A stretch of 64,000 bases of DNA from Clostridium sp. E02 (GTDB lineage Bacteria; Bacillota; Clostridia; Lachnospirales; Lachnospiraceae), in NCBI RefSeq assembly GCF_003833015.1, contig NZ_RJLQ01000004.1, forward strand, positions 141,108-205,107, read 5' to 3'. Below the pieces are notes generated by a model that had not been told where the DNA came from, ran no database searches, and worked only from the letters and a program-made list of their open reading frames with translations. The first letter of the stretch is position 1; each line of letters begins with the position of its first letter. The position numbers and the translations under genes are program-made. This document shows, in pieces, positions 17,767 to 25,884 of this stretch.

Positions 17767-18578
17767 AGAATGAGTTAAATAATATTTATATTTGTTTTCC
17801 GGGAGGAAGGAACAAGGTTTTGACGATGAGCTATGATGATGGAAGATTGGAAGACCGAAAACTGGTTACTATCTTTAACCGTCATGGAATAAAGGGAACG
17901 TTTCATTTAAATTCAGGACTTTCAGAGGGCGAGGATCGAATTAAGCCGGTGGAATGGAAGGAGTTATATCAGGGGCATGAGGTTTCCTGCCATACAGTAC
18001 TTCACCCTACCATTGCCAGATGTCCTCTTCCTCAGGTTGCGCTTCAAGTCTTAGAGGACAGAAGAGCATTGGAGCGTGCCGTAGGATATCCTGTTCGGGG
18101 AATGTCTTACCCGAACGGGTCCTATTCAAAGGAAATCATGGATCTCCTTCCAGGTCTTGGAATTGAATACTCCAGAGTGGTAGGAAGCACCGATGATTTT
18201 TCCATGCCCTCTGATTTTCTAGAGTGGAAAGCAACTTGTCATCATAATCATAACCTTTTGGAAAATGGAAGAAAATTTATAAATCTAACGAAGACGCAGT
18301 ATCTTTATATGATGTATGTATGGGGACATAGTTACGAGTTTCCACGAGATGATAACTGGGATCTTATGGAAACTTTTTGTGAAATGGCAGGAGGGAAAGA
18401 TGATATCTGGTATGCAACAAACATTGAAATCGTGGACTATATGAGAGCAGCCACCTCCCTGCAAATTACGGTAGATGGTGATCGGGTGTATAATCCCTCG
18501 TCCCTTCCAGTATGGATCAGTATCAATGAAAAGAGGATGGAGATCGGGGGAGGAACGATGTGCTTATGCTCCCAATAG
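17763..18578 (+). CDS. NodB-type polysaccharide deacetylase domain protein
   Basis: 271 residues. The NodB-like signature is [15 protein letters not shown] (catalytic and metal Asp pair), [10 protein letters not shown] (the two metal His) and [10 protein letters not shown]. The family hydrolyses N- or O-acetyl groups on sugars with a divalent metal. Placed at the end of an RG-I operon and without a signal peptide, it probably deacetylates imported oligosaccharides, complementing the SGNH esterase; the substrate is not known. It starts in the ATGA overlap with the GH105 gene. Its last 15 bases overlap the end of mntP on the other strand, and no separate terminator lies between them. Confidence 0.85.
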   Translation: MKNELNNIYICFPGGRNKVLTMSYDDGRLEDRKLVTIFNRHGIKGTFHLNSGLSEGEDRIKPVEWKELYQGHEVSCHTVLHPTIARCPLPQVALQVLEDRRALERAVGYPVRGMSYPNGSYSKEIMDLLPGLGIEYSRVVGSTDDFSMPSDFLEWKATCHHNHNLLENGRKFINLTKTQYLYMMYVWGHSYEFPRDDNWDLMETFCEMAGGKDDIWYATNIEIVDYMRAATSLQITVDGDRVYNPSSLPVWISINEKRMEIGGGTMCLCSQ

Positions 18579-19127
18579 ATGTTCTATGAGGATCTTGATT
18601 CCCATTAAAACAAGGATCATACCTCCAAAAAACTCTGCTTTGGACTGAAAACGGCTTCCAAATACGTGGCCAACTTTTACACCTGCCATGGAAAGACATA
18701 AGGTTGTGACCCCAATTAAGGATACGGCTGGTAGGATTTGCACCTGCAAAAAGGCTAGAGTGACGCCGACTGCCATGGCATCAATGCTGGTTGCGAGGGA
18801 GAGCAGAATCATGTTTTTGGGATCCAGCGAACAGTGTGTGCACTCTTCTTCTTTGGGTTCAAAGGATTCCCGAATCATATTAAGTCCGATGATTCCAAGA
18901 AGGAGAAAGGCGATCCAATGATCAAATGAGGCGATGGCATCTTTAAACTGGTAACCTAAAAGGTAACCGATCAGTGGCATTCCCATCTGAAATCCTCCAA
19001 AGTAGAGCCCTGTAATGCCTGCGATTTTCCAGTTCATTTTGGAAAGACAGAGTCCCTTGCAAATAGAGACAGCAAAGGCATCCATAGACAGACAGACTGC
19101 AATGATGAATAATTCTGGTAACGACAT
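18564..19127 (-). CDS. mntP: manganese efflux pump MntP
   Basis: 187 residues, six predicted membrane helices, the usual size. Paired motifs with acidic residues in helices are visible: [17 protein letters not shown] in helix 1 and [16 protein letters not shown] in helix 4. A Cys/His loop ([11 protein letters not shown]) sits between the halves. The protein exports Mn(II) from the cytosol. The ATG follows AGGAGGAATTTCAC. The leader carries a yybP-ykoY-type riboswitch with a terminator, so expression should rise with Mn(II). It converges on the RG-I operon, overlapping the deacetylase end by 15 bases. Confidence 0.95.
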   Translation of the reverse strand: MSLPELFIIAVCLSMDAFAVSICKGLCLSKMNWKIAGITGLYFGGFQMGMPLIGYLLGYQFKDAIASFDHWIAFLLLGIIGLNMIRESFEPKEEECTHCSLDPKNMILLSLATSIDAMAVGVTLAFLQVQILPAVSLIGVTTLCLSMAGVKVGHVFGSRFQSKAEFFGGMILVLMGIKILIEHLLGA

Positions 19128-19181
19128 GTGAAATTCCTCCTGTGTGAAACGTATTTCATATTTTTTGATTCCAGAGTAGAC

Positions 19182-19240
19182 AAAAAAAGATGAGGCTTAT
19201 CTGTGTGTACGAAAAACACACAGATAAGTCTCATCTTTTT
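19182..19240 (-). terminator. riboswitch-controlled terminator ahead of mntP
   Basis: Read on the minus strand, AGATGAG-A-CTTATCTGTGTG pairs with CACACAGATAAG-C-CTCATCT, a stem of about 19 pairs with one mismatch, and is followed by seven T. It lies 55 bases before the mntP ATG and must be bypassed for expression. Confidence 0.9.
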
Positions 19241-19345
19241 GCAACTTGGCAAAATTAGCAAAACCAGACAGAACCCTCTCTGTCAGCATGTTGATTTTGC
19301 AGGCACCAATTTGACCCAATTGGTGCTGACTACTCCCTTATCTTC
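19222..19345 (-). promoter_or_regulatory. yybP-ykoY-type Mn(II) riboswitch
   Basis: On the minus strand the leader has GATAAGGGAGTAG (the class L1 motif is GGGGAGUAG), a long P2/P3 arm (CACCAATT/AATTGGTG), then ATCAACATGCTGACA and a closing GAGACTTATCT. AGATAAG (plus coordinates 19337-19343) can form P1 with CTTATCT (19222-19228); the latter is also the 5-prime arm of the terminator. Ligand-bound P1 would therefore disrupt the terminator, an ON switch. The distance from promoter, the L1 motif and the mntP gene all agree; the second Mn-site loop is less canonical, so the class call is good but not certain. Confidence 0.78.
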
Positions 19346-19350
19346 CGTCT

Positions 19351-19380
19351 ATTCTAAGGGATGAGTGTGACTTTTGTCAA
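19351..19380 (-). promoter_or_regulatory. mntP promoter
   Basis: On the minus strand TTGACA (plus 19375-19380), an 18-base spacer, then TAGAAT (19351-19356). The start falls near 19344, directly at the 5-prime edge of the riboswitch. Confidence 0.75.
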
Positions 19381-19465
19381 GAGGTCAGTTAACATAAAGA
19401 GTCTTCTTTTGTGGGTATATAATTAATTGATTTAGAATAAATAATAAATTTGTTTCAAATAATTC

Positions 19466-19535
19466 TTGCATCATAAAAAAGATTATGATATTATTAGGAA
19501 AATTCATTGTAGTGAAGCGATAAATTGTTTATAAT
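19466..19535 (+). promoter_or_regulatory. two candidate promoters for the aspS2 T-box transcript
   Basis: TTGCAT (19466-19471), 17 bases, extended -10 TGATATTAT (19486-19494); and TTGTAG (19507-19512), 17 bases, TATAAT (19530-19535). Either places the start upstream of the T-box stem I. Which is used cannot be told from sequence. Confidence 0.6.
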
Positions 19536-19544
19536 AGAAATAAA

Positions 19545-19877
19545 TAGGGAATCATGAAGCTACAAGAGTAAAAAATGATATTAAAAAGGCAGAGAAAGAG
19601 ACTCTGGCCTATGGACCTCGACAGGAAGAGGGCGTCACCGACTGAGAGCGCCGTCATGTGGGACTTGGCTATGGGAACACTCCGGAGCCGGTAAGTCGAA
19701 GCGACCAGAATGAGAACAGATTCTGGCAGATTGAGTAGACTTATCCGTATGCATGCGTTAAATGTAAGAGTGGAGATAGAATTAATGTCTCAATGCGGGT
19801 GGTACCGCGGGAGCTTATAGCCATATAAATCCCGTCCCGGAATATGTAACTGTATTCCGAGACGGGATTTTTTTATT
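19545..19877 (+). promoter_or_regulatory. Asn T-box leader with terminator (aspS2-gatCAB control)
   Basis: Stem I begins near GGCAGAGAAAGAGACTC (19590-19606). The specifier region GGGAACACTCCGGAGC aligns with the tyrS leader so that AAC at 19676-19678 is the codon, meaning Asn. The same bases contain GAA (19675-19677), a Glu codon shifted by one. The T-box motif GGGTGGTACCGCGGG is at 19797-19811, and the terminator AATCCCGTC..CGGAATA / TATTCCG..GACGGGATT spans 19828-19869 with a T-run. Uncharged tRNA(Asn) should allow transcription of the operon that makes Asn-tRNA(Asn). Confidence 0.9.
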
Positions 19878-19929
19878 TTAATTCTTGATCGGAATCAAAG
19901 CAATTACATTTAGGTAAGGAGAGAAAAAT

Positions 19930-21261
19930 ATGGAATTTATCAGTGGTGTGAAGCAGAAAGAAACAAAGGGAATCAAGGATGTTGAATCAGGTTCCTATGC
20001 AGGGGAAACCATAAAGATGGAAGGCAGCGTCCATACCATCCGGAAGATGGGAGAAGTTGCATTCGTAATTTTAAGAAACGCAGAGGGATTGGTACAGTGC
20101 GTATATGAGCAGGGAACCACGAACTTTTTATTAAGTCAGTTAAAAGAAGAGTCTGCGGTTAAAATCACTGGTGTGGTGTCGATGGAAGAGAGAGCACCTC
20201 ACGGATTCGAAATTCGTCTACTGGAAATTACGGTTCTCTCAGAACCAGCAGAAATACTTCCTATTGCAATTAGTAAATGGAAACTTAACACATCGTTAGA
20301 AACAAAACTGGCACTTCGCCCCATTACGTTAAGAAATCCATTGGAGCGTGCTAAGTTTCGCATTCAGGAAGGAATCGTAAGAGGATTCCGTGACTTTCTC
20401 CATTCTCAAAGCTTTACGGAAATTCGCACCCCTAAGATTGTAGCTCGCGGTGCAGAAGGTGGTTCCAACGTATTTAAACTGGATTATTTTAATAAGAAAG
20501 CAGAATTAGGGCAGAGTCCTCAGTTTTATAAACAGACCATGGTTGGTGTATATGACCGGGTGTTTGAAGTTGCACCTGTGTTCCGGGCAGAAAAACATAA
20601 TACCACAAGACATTTGAATGAGTATACCAGCATGGATTTTGAGATGGGATACATTGATGGATTTGAGGATATTATGGATATGGAGACCGCTATGCTCCAG
20701 TATACGTTTTTACTTCTCTGTGAGGAGTATGCACAGGAATTAGAGATGTTAAAGGTCACACTTCCACAAGTAACCAGCATCCCTAAAGTGCATTTTGCAG
20801 AAGCAAAAAAACTTGTATCAGAAAAATACAATCGAAAAATTAAAAATCCTTATGATTTGGAACCGGAAGAAGAGGTTTTAATCGGTCGTTATTTTAAAGA
20901 GGAATATGGCAGTGATTTTGTATTCGTAACCCACTATCCTTCTAAGAAACGTCCTTTCTATGCCATGGATGATCCAGCAGATCCCAAGTACACACTAAGT
21001 TTTGATCTGCTATTTAAAGGGCTTGAAATCACCACTGGTGGTCAGCGTATCCATGATTATGGCGCAATTATGAAGAAGATGGAAGAAAGAGGGATGAATC
21101 CAGACGATATTTCTTCTTATTTAATGATATTTAAATATGGAATGCCTCCTCATGGAGGACTTGGAATCGGTCTGGAACGTCTAACCATGCGTCTTTTGGA
21201 TGAATCCAATGTGAGAGAGACGACTCTCTTTCCAAGAGATGTATCTAGACTGGAACCATAA
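19930..21261 (+). CDS. aspS: archaeal-type, probably non-discriminating aspartyl-tRNA synthetase (AspRS2)
   Basis: 443 residues, far shorter than the roughly 590-residue bacterial AspRS because the GAD insertion is absent. An N-terminal OB-fold anticodon-binding domain (about 1-110) is followed by the class II core: motif 2 VFRAEKHNTTRHLNEYTS and motif 3 GGLGIGLERLTMRLL. In Clostridia with such an enzyme beside gatCAB, it charges tRNA(Asn) with Asp, which GatCAB then amidates. The Asn T-box in the leader supports this job. AAGGAGAGAAAAAT precedes the ATG. The non-discriminating property is inferred from operon context, not from residue inspection; a normal aspS should exist elsewhere. Confidence 0.9.
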   Translation: MEFISGVKQKETKGIKDVESGSYAGETIKMEGSVHTIRKMGEVAFVILRNAEGLVQCVYEQGTTNFLLSQLKEESAVKITGVVSMEERAPHGFEIRLLEITVLSEPAEILPIAISKWKLNTSLETKLALRPITLRNPLERAKFRIQEGIVRGFRDFLHSQSFTEIRTPKIVARGAEGGSNVFKLDYFNKKAELGQSPQFYKQTMVGVYDRVFEVAPVFRAEKHNTTRHLNEYTSMDFEMGYIDGFEDIMDMETAMLQYTFLLLCEEYAQELEMLKVTLPQVTSIPKVHFAEAKKLVSEKYNRKIKNPYDLEPEEEVLIGRYFKEEYGSDFVFVTHYPSKKRPFYAMDDPADPKYTLSFDLLFKGLEITTGGQRIHDYGAIMKKMEERGMNPDDISSYLMIFKYGMPPHGGLGIGLERLTMRLLDESNVRETTLFPRDVSRLEP

Positions 21262-21282
21262 AGAAAGAGAGGAGAAAACGAT

Positions 21283-21576
21283 ATGGCGCACATTATAGAT
21301 GATGAGACAATCGAGTATGTAGGAGTTTTAGCTCAACTTTTCCTGGATGAGAAAGAGAAAGAACAAGCCAAGAAGGATATGGGCCGCATGCTGGATTATA
21401 TTGATAAATTAAATGAGCTTGATACAGACGAAGTAAAGCCTATGTCACATGCGTTCCCTTACCACAACGTGTTTCGTGAAGACGTGGTAAAAAATGGAGA
21501 TGACAGAGATCAGATCTTAAAGAATGCCCCGAAAAGCAAAGACGGAGCGTTTCAGGTGCCAAAGACGGTGGAATAG
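21283..21576 (+). CDS. gatC: Asp-tRNA(Asn)/Glu-tRNA(Gln) amidotransferase subunit C
   Basis: 97 residues, standard for GatC. Helical N-terminus ([17 protein letters not shown] ... [16 protein letters not shown]) and the extended [19 protein letters not shown] tail that wraps around GatA. It is the chaperone-like linker that holds GatA and GatB together. AGGAG precedes the ATG; the gap from aspS2 is 21 bases and to gatA 11 bases, so all belong to one transcript under the Asn T-box. Confidence 0.95.
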   Translation: MAHIIDDETIEYVGVLAQLFLDEKEKEQAKKDMGRMLDYIDKLNELDTDEVKPMSHAFPYHNVFREDVVKNGDDRDQILKNAPKSKDGAFQVPKTVE

Positions 21577-21587
21577 GGAGGAGTCAG

Positions 21588-23084
21588 ATGACAGCAAAAG
21601 AAATATTATCCCTTACTGCAGTAGAGTTAGGGAAAAAGATAAAAGAAGAAGAAGTGACCTCAGTAGAGGCGGTAAGAGCCGTGCTGGATCAGATAAAGAC
21701 ATTGGAGCCAGTTCTTAACAGCTATGTAACGATAGAGGAAGAGGATGCCCTCAAACAAGCGGAGCAGATACAAAAAAAGATCGAAGCAGGGGAACTGACA
21801 GGAAATCTGGCAGGTGTGCCAATAGCGGTAAAAGATAATATCTGCACAGAAGGGGTAAAAACCACTTGCAGTTCAAAGATCCTTTCCAATTTTATTCCTA
21901 CCTATTCAGCCACTGCAGTGGAGAACCTAAAAAAGGCAGGTGCAGTAATCATAGGAAAAACAAATATGGATGAATTCGCCATGGGAAGCACAACCGAGAC
22001 TTCTGCTTTTGGTGTTACAAAGAATCCATGGAATCTGGATCATGCGCCTGGTGGCTCTTCTGGTGGTTCCTGTGCGGCAGTAGCGGCTGCAGAATGTTTT
22101 TGTGCGCTTGGTTCCGATACCGGTGGTTCGATTCGGCAGCCGGCTTCGTTTTGCGGAGTCACTGGTTTAAAACCTACGTATGGATCCATCTCCCGTTATG
22201 GACTGGTTGCTTACGGATCGTCCCTAGATCAGATCGGACCAGTGGCAAAGGACGTAACCGATTGCGCAGCTCTTTTCGAGATCTTGTCTTCTTACGATGA
22301 GAAAGACAGTACTTCAGTTGAAAGAGATGATAGCAGCTTTATGGAAGCACTTACTGGTGAGGTAAAAGGTTTAAGGATCGGAGTACCAAACGACTACCTG
22401 GTGGAAGGGATTGATCCTTCGGTTAAGAAAGCAGTATTGGATACGGTTGAGATTTTAAAACAAAAAGGTGCGGTTGTTGAAATGTTTGATCTTGGAATGG
22501 TGGATTATGCGATTCCTGCCTATTATGTAATTGCTTCGGCAGAAGCCAGTTCCAATCTTTCTCGTTTTGACGGGGTGAAATACGGCCATCGGGCAAAAGA
22601 ATACGAAGGACTTCATGGCATGTATAAAAAAAGCCGATCGGAAGGATTTGGTCCGGAGGTTAAACGGAGAATCATGCTTGGTTCTTTTGTGTTAAGCTCT
22701 GGGTATTACGATGCCTATTATCTAAAAGCATTGAAAACAAAAGCATTGATTAAACAGGCATTTGACGAAGCATTTTCTCGTTATGATGTGATTCTGGCAC
22801 CAGCAGCTCCAGCACCGGCTCCAAAGCTTGGAGAAAGTTTAAAGGATCCTTTAAAGATGTATCTGGGAGATATCTACACCATCTCAGTTAATCTGGCTGG
22901 ACTTCCTGCGCTTACGGTCCCTTGGGGATTTAGTGAGACAGGACTTCCAATTGGAGTTCAGTTTATCGGTGGCTGGTTTCAGGAGAAGCATATATTAAAA
23001 GCAGGATATGCTATGGAACAAAGCCGGGGGTACCAGATGCCGGCACTTGCAAAGGACGCGATCTTAGGAAGGGAGGAGAAATAA
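21588..23084 (+). CDS. gatA: Asp-tRNA(Asn)/Glu-tRNA(Gln) amidotransferase subunit A
   Basis: 498 residues. The amidase-signature triad is present: Lys82 in VPIAVKDN, and the two Ser in the APGGSSGGSCAAVAA and GSDTGGSIRQPASFCG blocks. GatA releases ammonia from glutamine and channels it to GatB. The start ATG follows GGGAGGAG. The stop abuts the gatB start directly (gatB ATG at 23085). No defects are visible. Confidence 0.97.
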   Translation: MTAKEILSLTAVELGKKIKEEEVTSVEAVRAVLDQIKTLEPVLNSYVTIEEEDALKQAEQIQKKIEAGELTGNLAGVPIAVKDNICTEGVKTTCSSKILSNFIPTYSATAVENLKKAGAVIIGKTNMDEFAMGSTTETSAFGVTKNPWNLDHAPGGSSGGSCAAVAAAECFCALGSDTGGSIRQPASFCGVTGLKPTYGSISRYGLVAYGSSLDQIGPVAKDVTDCAALFEILSSYDEKDSTSVERDDSSFMEALTGEVKGLRIGVPNDYLVEGIDPSVKKAVLDTVEILKQKGAVVEMFDLGMVDYAIPAYYVIASAEASSNLSRFDGVKYGHRAKEYEGLHGMYKKSRSEGFGPEVKRRIMLGSFVLSSGYYDAYYLKALKTKALIKQAFDEAFSRYDVILAPAAPAPAPKLGESLKDPLKMYLGDIYTISVNLAGLPALTVPWGFSETGLPIGVQFIGGWFQEKHILKAGYAMEQSRGYQMPALAKDAILGREEK

Positions 23085-24518
23085 ATGAGCAAACAGTATG
23101 AGACAGTAATCGGTTTGGAAGTACATGTGGAGCTAGCCACGAATACAAAGATTTTCTGTTCCTGTTCCACTGAATTTGGTGGAGCACCTAACACCCATAC
23201 GTGTCCGGTCTGTACCGGGATGCCAGGTTCTCTTCCTGTTCTGAACAAACAGGTGGTGGAATATGCGCTTACCGTTGGGCTTGCGGCCAACTGTGAGATC
23301 AATCAGTCCTGTAAATTTGACCGGAAGAATTATTTCTATCCAGATAACCCCCAAAATTACCAGATTTCTCAGCTCTATCTTCCGATCTGTCATGATGGGT
23401 ATGTGGAGATTGATGTAGCGTCGGGAAAGAAGAAAATTAGAATTCATGAAATTCATATGGAAGAGGATGCAGGGAAACTAATTCACGATGAATGGGAAGA
23501 TTGTTCTTTGGTTGATTTTAACCGGAGTGGAGTACCATTGATTGAAATTGTTTCAGAGCCGGATATGCGAAGTGCAGAGGAAGTAATTACTTATCTGGAA
23601 AAATTAAGGCTGATGATTCAGTATCTGGGGGCTTCCGACTGCAAACTTCAAGAAGGGTCCATGAGAGCAGATGTAAACCTGTCTGTCTGTGAGGTGGGGG
23701 CAGAGGAATTTGGTACCAGAACAGAGATGAAGAACTTAAACTCCTTTAAGGCGATTGCACGTGCCATTGAAGGGGAGAGAAAACGCCAAATTGAACTGAT
23801 TGAGGAAGGCAAACAAATTGTACAGGAAACCAGGAGATGGGATGACAACAAAGAAGCCTCTCATGCCATGCGTTCCAAGGAAGATGCCAAAGATTACCGC
23901 TATTTTCCAGACCCAGACCTACCGCCAGTTGAGATCTCGGATGAATGGATTAAGAGGATCAGAGAAAATCAACCGGAACTAAAAACAGAAAAAATGACTC
24001 GGTACCAGCAAGAGTATCATCTTTCTGCATATGATGCAGATATTATTACTGGGTCCAAACATATGGCGGATGTGTTTGAAGCAGTCACAGAGATTTGCAA
24101 AAGACCAAAAGAAGCCGCTAACTGGCTAATGGTAGAAGCCATGAGACTGTTAAAAGAACATGAGATGGAACCGGAAAAAATGACATTTTCTCCAGAAAAT
24201 CTTGCAAAATTGATTGATTTAGTGGATAATGGTACCATTAACAGAACCGTGGGGAAAGAAGTTTTCGAACAAATTTTTGCTGAGGATGTGGATCCAGAAC
24301 AGTACGTAGAAGAAAAGGGTTTAAAGGTAGTGAGTGACGAAGGGGAACTCCGTGGGGTGATTGAAGAAATCATTGCCGCGAATCCACAATCAGTCAGTGA
24401 TTACCACAGCGGAAAAGAGAAGGCGATGGGCTTTCTCGTTGGTCAGACCATGCGTAAGATGAAAGGGAAAGCCGACCCTGGGGCAGTTAACAGGATAGTG
24501 AAAGAACTGTTAGGTTAA
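23085..24518 (+). CDS. gatB: Asp-tRNA(Asn)/Glu-tRNA(Gln) amidotransferase subunit B
   Basis: 477 residues. The N-terminal kinase domain begins ETVIGLEVHVELATNTKIFC with the zinc-type Cys pairs FCSCS and CPVCTGMPG; the signature DFNRSGVPLIEIVSEPD is present; the tail (about 300-477) is the helical/YqeY domain that grips the tRNA and ends GAVNRIVKELLG. GatB phosphorylates the Asp or Glu on the mischarged tRNA and accepts ammonia from GatA. GGGAGGAG precedes the ATG. Because Clostridia of this type often lack GlnRS, the complex may serve both Asn and Gln. Confidence 0.97.
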   Translation: MSKQYETVIGLEVHVELATNTKIFCSCSTEFGGAPNTHTCPVCTGMPGSLPVLNKQVVEYALTVGLAANCEINQSCKFDRKNYFYPDNPQNYQISQLYLPICHDGYVEIDVASGKKKIRIHEIHMEEDAGKLIHDEWEDCSLVDFNRSGVPLIEIVSEPDMRSAEEVITYLEKLRLMIQYLGASDCKLQEGSMRADVNLSVCEVGAEEFGTRTEMKNLNSFKAIARAIEGERKRQIELIEEGKQIVQETRRWDDNKEASHAMRSKEDAKDYRYFPDPDLPPVEISDEWIKRIRENQPELKTEKMTRYQQEYHLSAYDADIITGSKHMADVFEAVTEICKRPKEAANWLMVEAMRLLKEHEMEPEKMTFSPENLAKLIDLVDNGTINRTVGKEVFEQIFAEDVDPEQYVEEKGLKVVSDEGELRGVIEEIIAANPQSVSDYHSGKEKAMGFLVGQTMRKMKGKADPGAVNRIVKELLG

Positions 24519-24528
24519 AGGAGTTTAT

Positions 24529-25836
24529 ATGAGGAGGAAGAAATCGATGAAATCGTATGCAGAGATGACAAAGGAAGAATTACTGGAACACAAAAAAGAA
24601 CTTTCCGCCCAATATAAGGAATTTCAGGGTAAGGATCTAAAGCTTGATATGTCCAGAGGAAAACCCAGTACCGAGCAACTTGATATTTCTATGGGAATGA
24701 TGGATGTGTTAAGCAGCAACGATGATTTGACCTGTGAAGATGGCACCGACTGCAGAAATTATGGAGTACTTGCCGGAATCAAAGAAGCGAAAGAACTCCT
24801 TGCAGATATGATGGAAGTTGCTTCGGATCACATCATTATTTATGGAAATTCTAGCTTGAATGTTATGTATGATACGGTATCCCGTTCCATGACTCAAGGT
24901 GTTATGGGAAACACACCCTGGTGTAAGCTTGATAAGGTGAAATTCCTTTGTCCAGTACCAGGATACGACAGACATTTTTCCGTAAGTGAGTATTTTGGAA
25001 TTGAGATGATCAATGTTCCGATGACACCGTCAGGACCGGATATGGATCTGGTGGAAGAACTGGTTGCAAACGATGATAGCATTAAGGGAATCTGGTGCGT
25101 ACCCAAGTATTCCAATCCTCAGGGGATTTCTTATTCTGATGAGACGGTTCGCCGGTTTGCCCGTCTAAAACCAGCTGCCAGTGATTTTAGAATCTACTGG
25201 GATAATGCGTATACCATTCATCACTTATATGACCATGATCAGGATCATCTGATTGAAATCCTTGCAGAATGTAAGCGGGCTGGCAATCCTGATATGGTGT
25301 TTAAGTTTGCTTCTACTTCAAAAGTAAGTTTTCCGGGATCTGGGATTGCAGCCATAGCGGCTAGCCAGAACAACCTTTCAGATATTATGAAACAGTTAAA
25401 AATGCAGACCATTGGTCACGATAAAGTGAACCAGCTTCGCCATGTACGATTCTTCCATAACATTCATGGAATGGTAGAGCATATGAGAAAACATGCGGAC
25501 ATCATGAGACCGAAATTTGAAGCTGTTATTGAAATACTTGATCGGGAACTTGGAAGTCTTGGCATCGGGCAGTGGACCTGCCCCAAAGGCGGTTACTTTA
25601 TCTCCTTTGATTCCAATGATGGTTGTGCAAAAGCCATTGTGGCAAGATGTAAAAAAGCAGGTCTTGTAATGACTGGGGCTGGAGCTACGTATCCATATGG
25701 CAAAGATCCTCATGATAGTAACATTCGGATTGCACCATCTTATCCCACACTTGCTGATTTGAGACTAGCCATGGAACTGTTTACTCTTTGTGTTAAGATT
25801 GTAACCATTGATAAGCTTCTTACTGAGCGGGAATAA
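24529..25836 (+). CDS. class I aminotransferase (type Ic aspartate aminotransferase-like)
   Basis: 435 residues. A PLP-enzyme fold with the Schiff-base Lys in KFASTSKVSFPGSG, the cofactor-ring Asn/Asp blocks IYWDNAYTIHHL and GIWCVPKYSNPQG, and the substrate Arg in SNIRIAPSYP. The N-terminal LKLDMSRGKPSTEQLD motif marks the Asp_aminotransf type Ic group. It would make aspartate from oxaloacetate and glutamate, feeding the AspRS2-GatCAB route encoded just upstream, 10 bases away. The start may be 24529 (AAAGGAG) or 24547 (GGAGG); the longer form is listed. Substrate preference is inferred. Confidence 0.85.
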   Translation: MRRKKSMKSYAEMTKEELLEHKKELSAQYKEFQGKDLKLDMSRGKPSTEQLDISMGMMDVLSSNDDLTCEDGTDCRNYGVLAGIKEAKELLADMMEVASDHIIIYGNSSLNVMYDTVSRSMTQGVMGNTPWCKLDKVKFLCPVPGYDRHFSVSEYFGIEMINVPMTPSGPDMDLVEELVANDDSIKGIWCVPKYSNPQGISYSDETVRRFARLKPAASDFRIYWDNAYTIHHLYDHDQDHLIEILAECKRAGNPDMVFKFASTSKVSFPGSGIAAIAASQNNLSDIMKQLKMQTIGHDKVNQLRHVRFFHNIHGMVEHMRKHADIMRPKFEAVIEILDRELGSLGIGQWTCPKGGYFISFDSNDGCAKAIVARCKKAGLVMTGAGATYPYGKDPHDSNIRIAPSYPTLADLRLAMELFTLCVKIVTIDKLLTERE

Positions 25837-25840
25837 AAAT

Positions 25841-25880
25841 AACGCGTTACCCTTAAAGTTGTAGAAGGGTAACGCGTTTT
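25841..25880. terminator. bidirectional terminator between the aspS2 operon and lysR
   Basis: A perfect 14-base stem AACGCGTTACCCTT (25841-25854) / AAGGGTAACGCGTT (25865-25878). TTTT follows on the plus strand and TTATTTTTATT on the minus strand, so it can end both converging transcripts. Confidence 0.9.
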
Positions 25881-25884
25881 CGAT

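Noticed and set aside
24529..24546. Alternative start of the aminotransferase
   Set aside because: Both ATGs have acceptable ribosome sites; the longer was kept because nothing decides between them.
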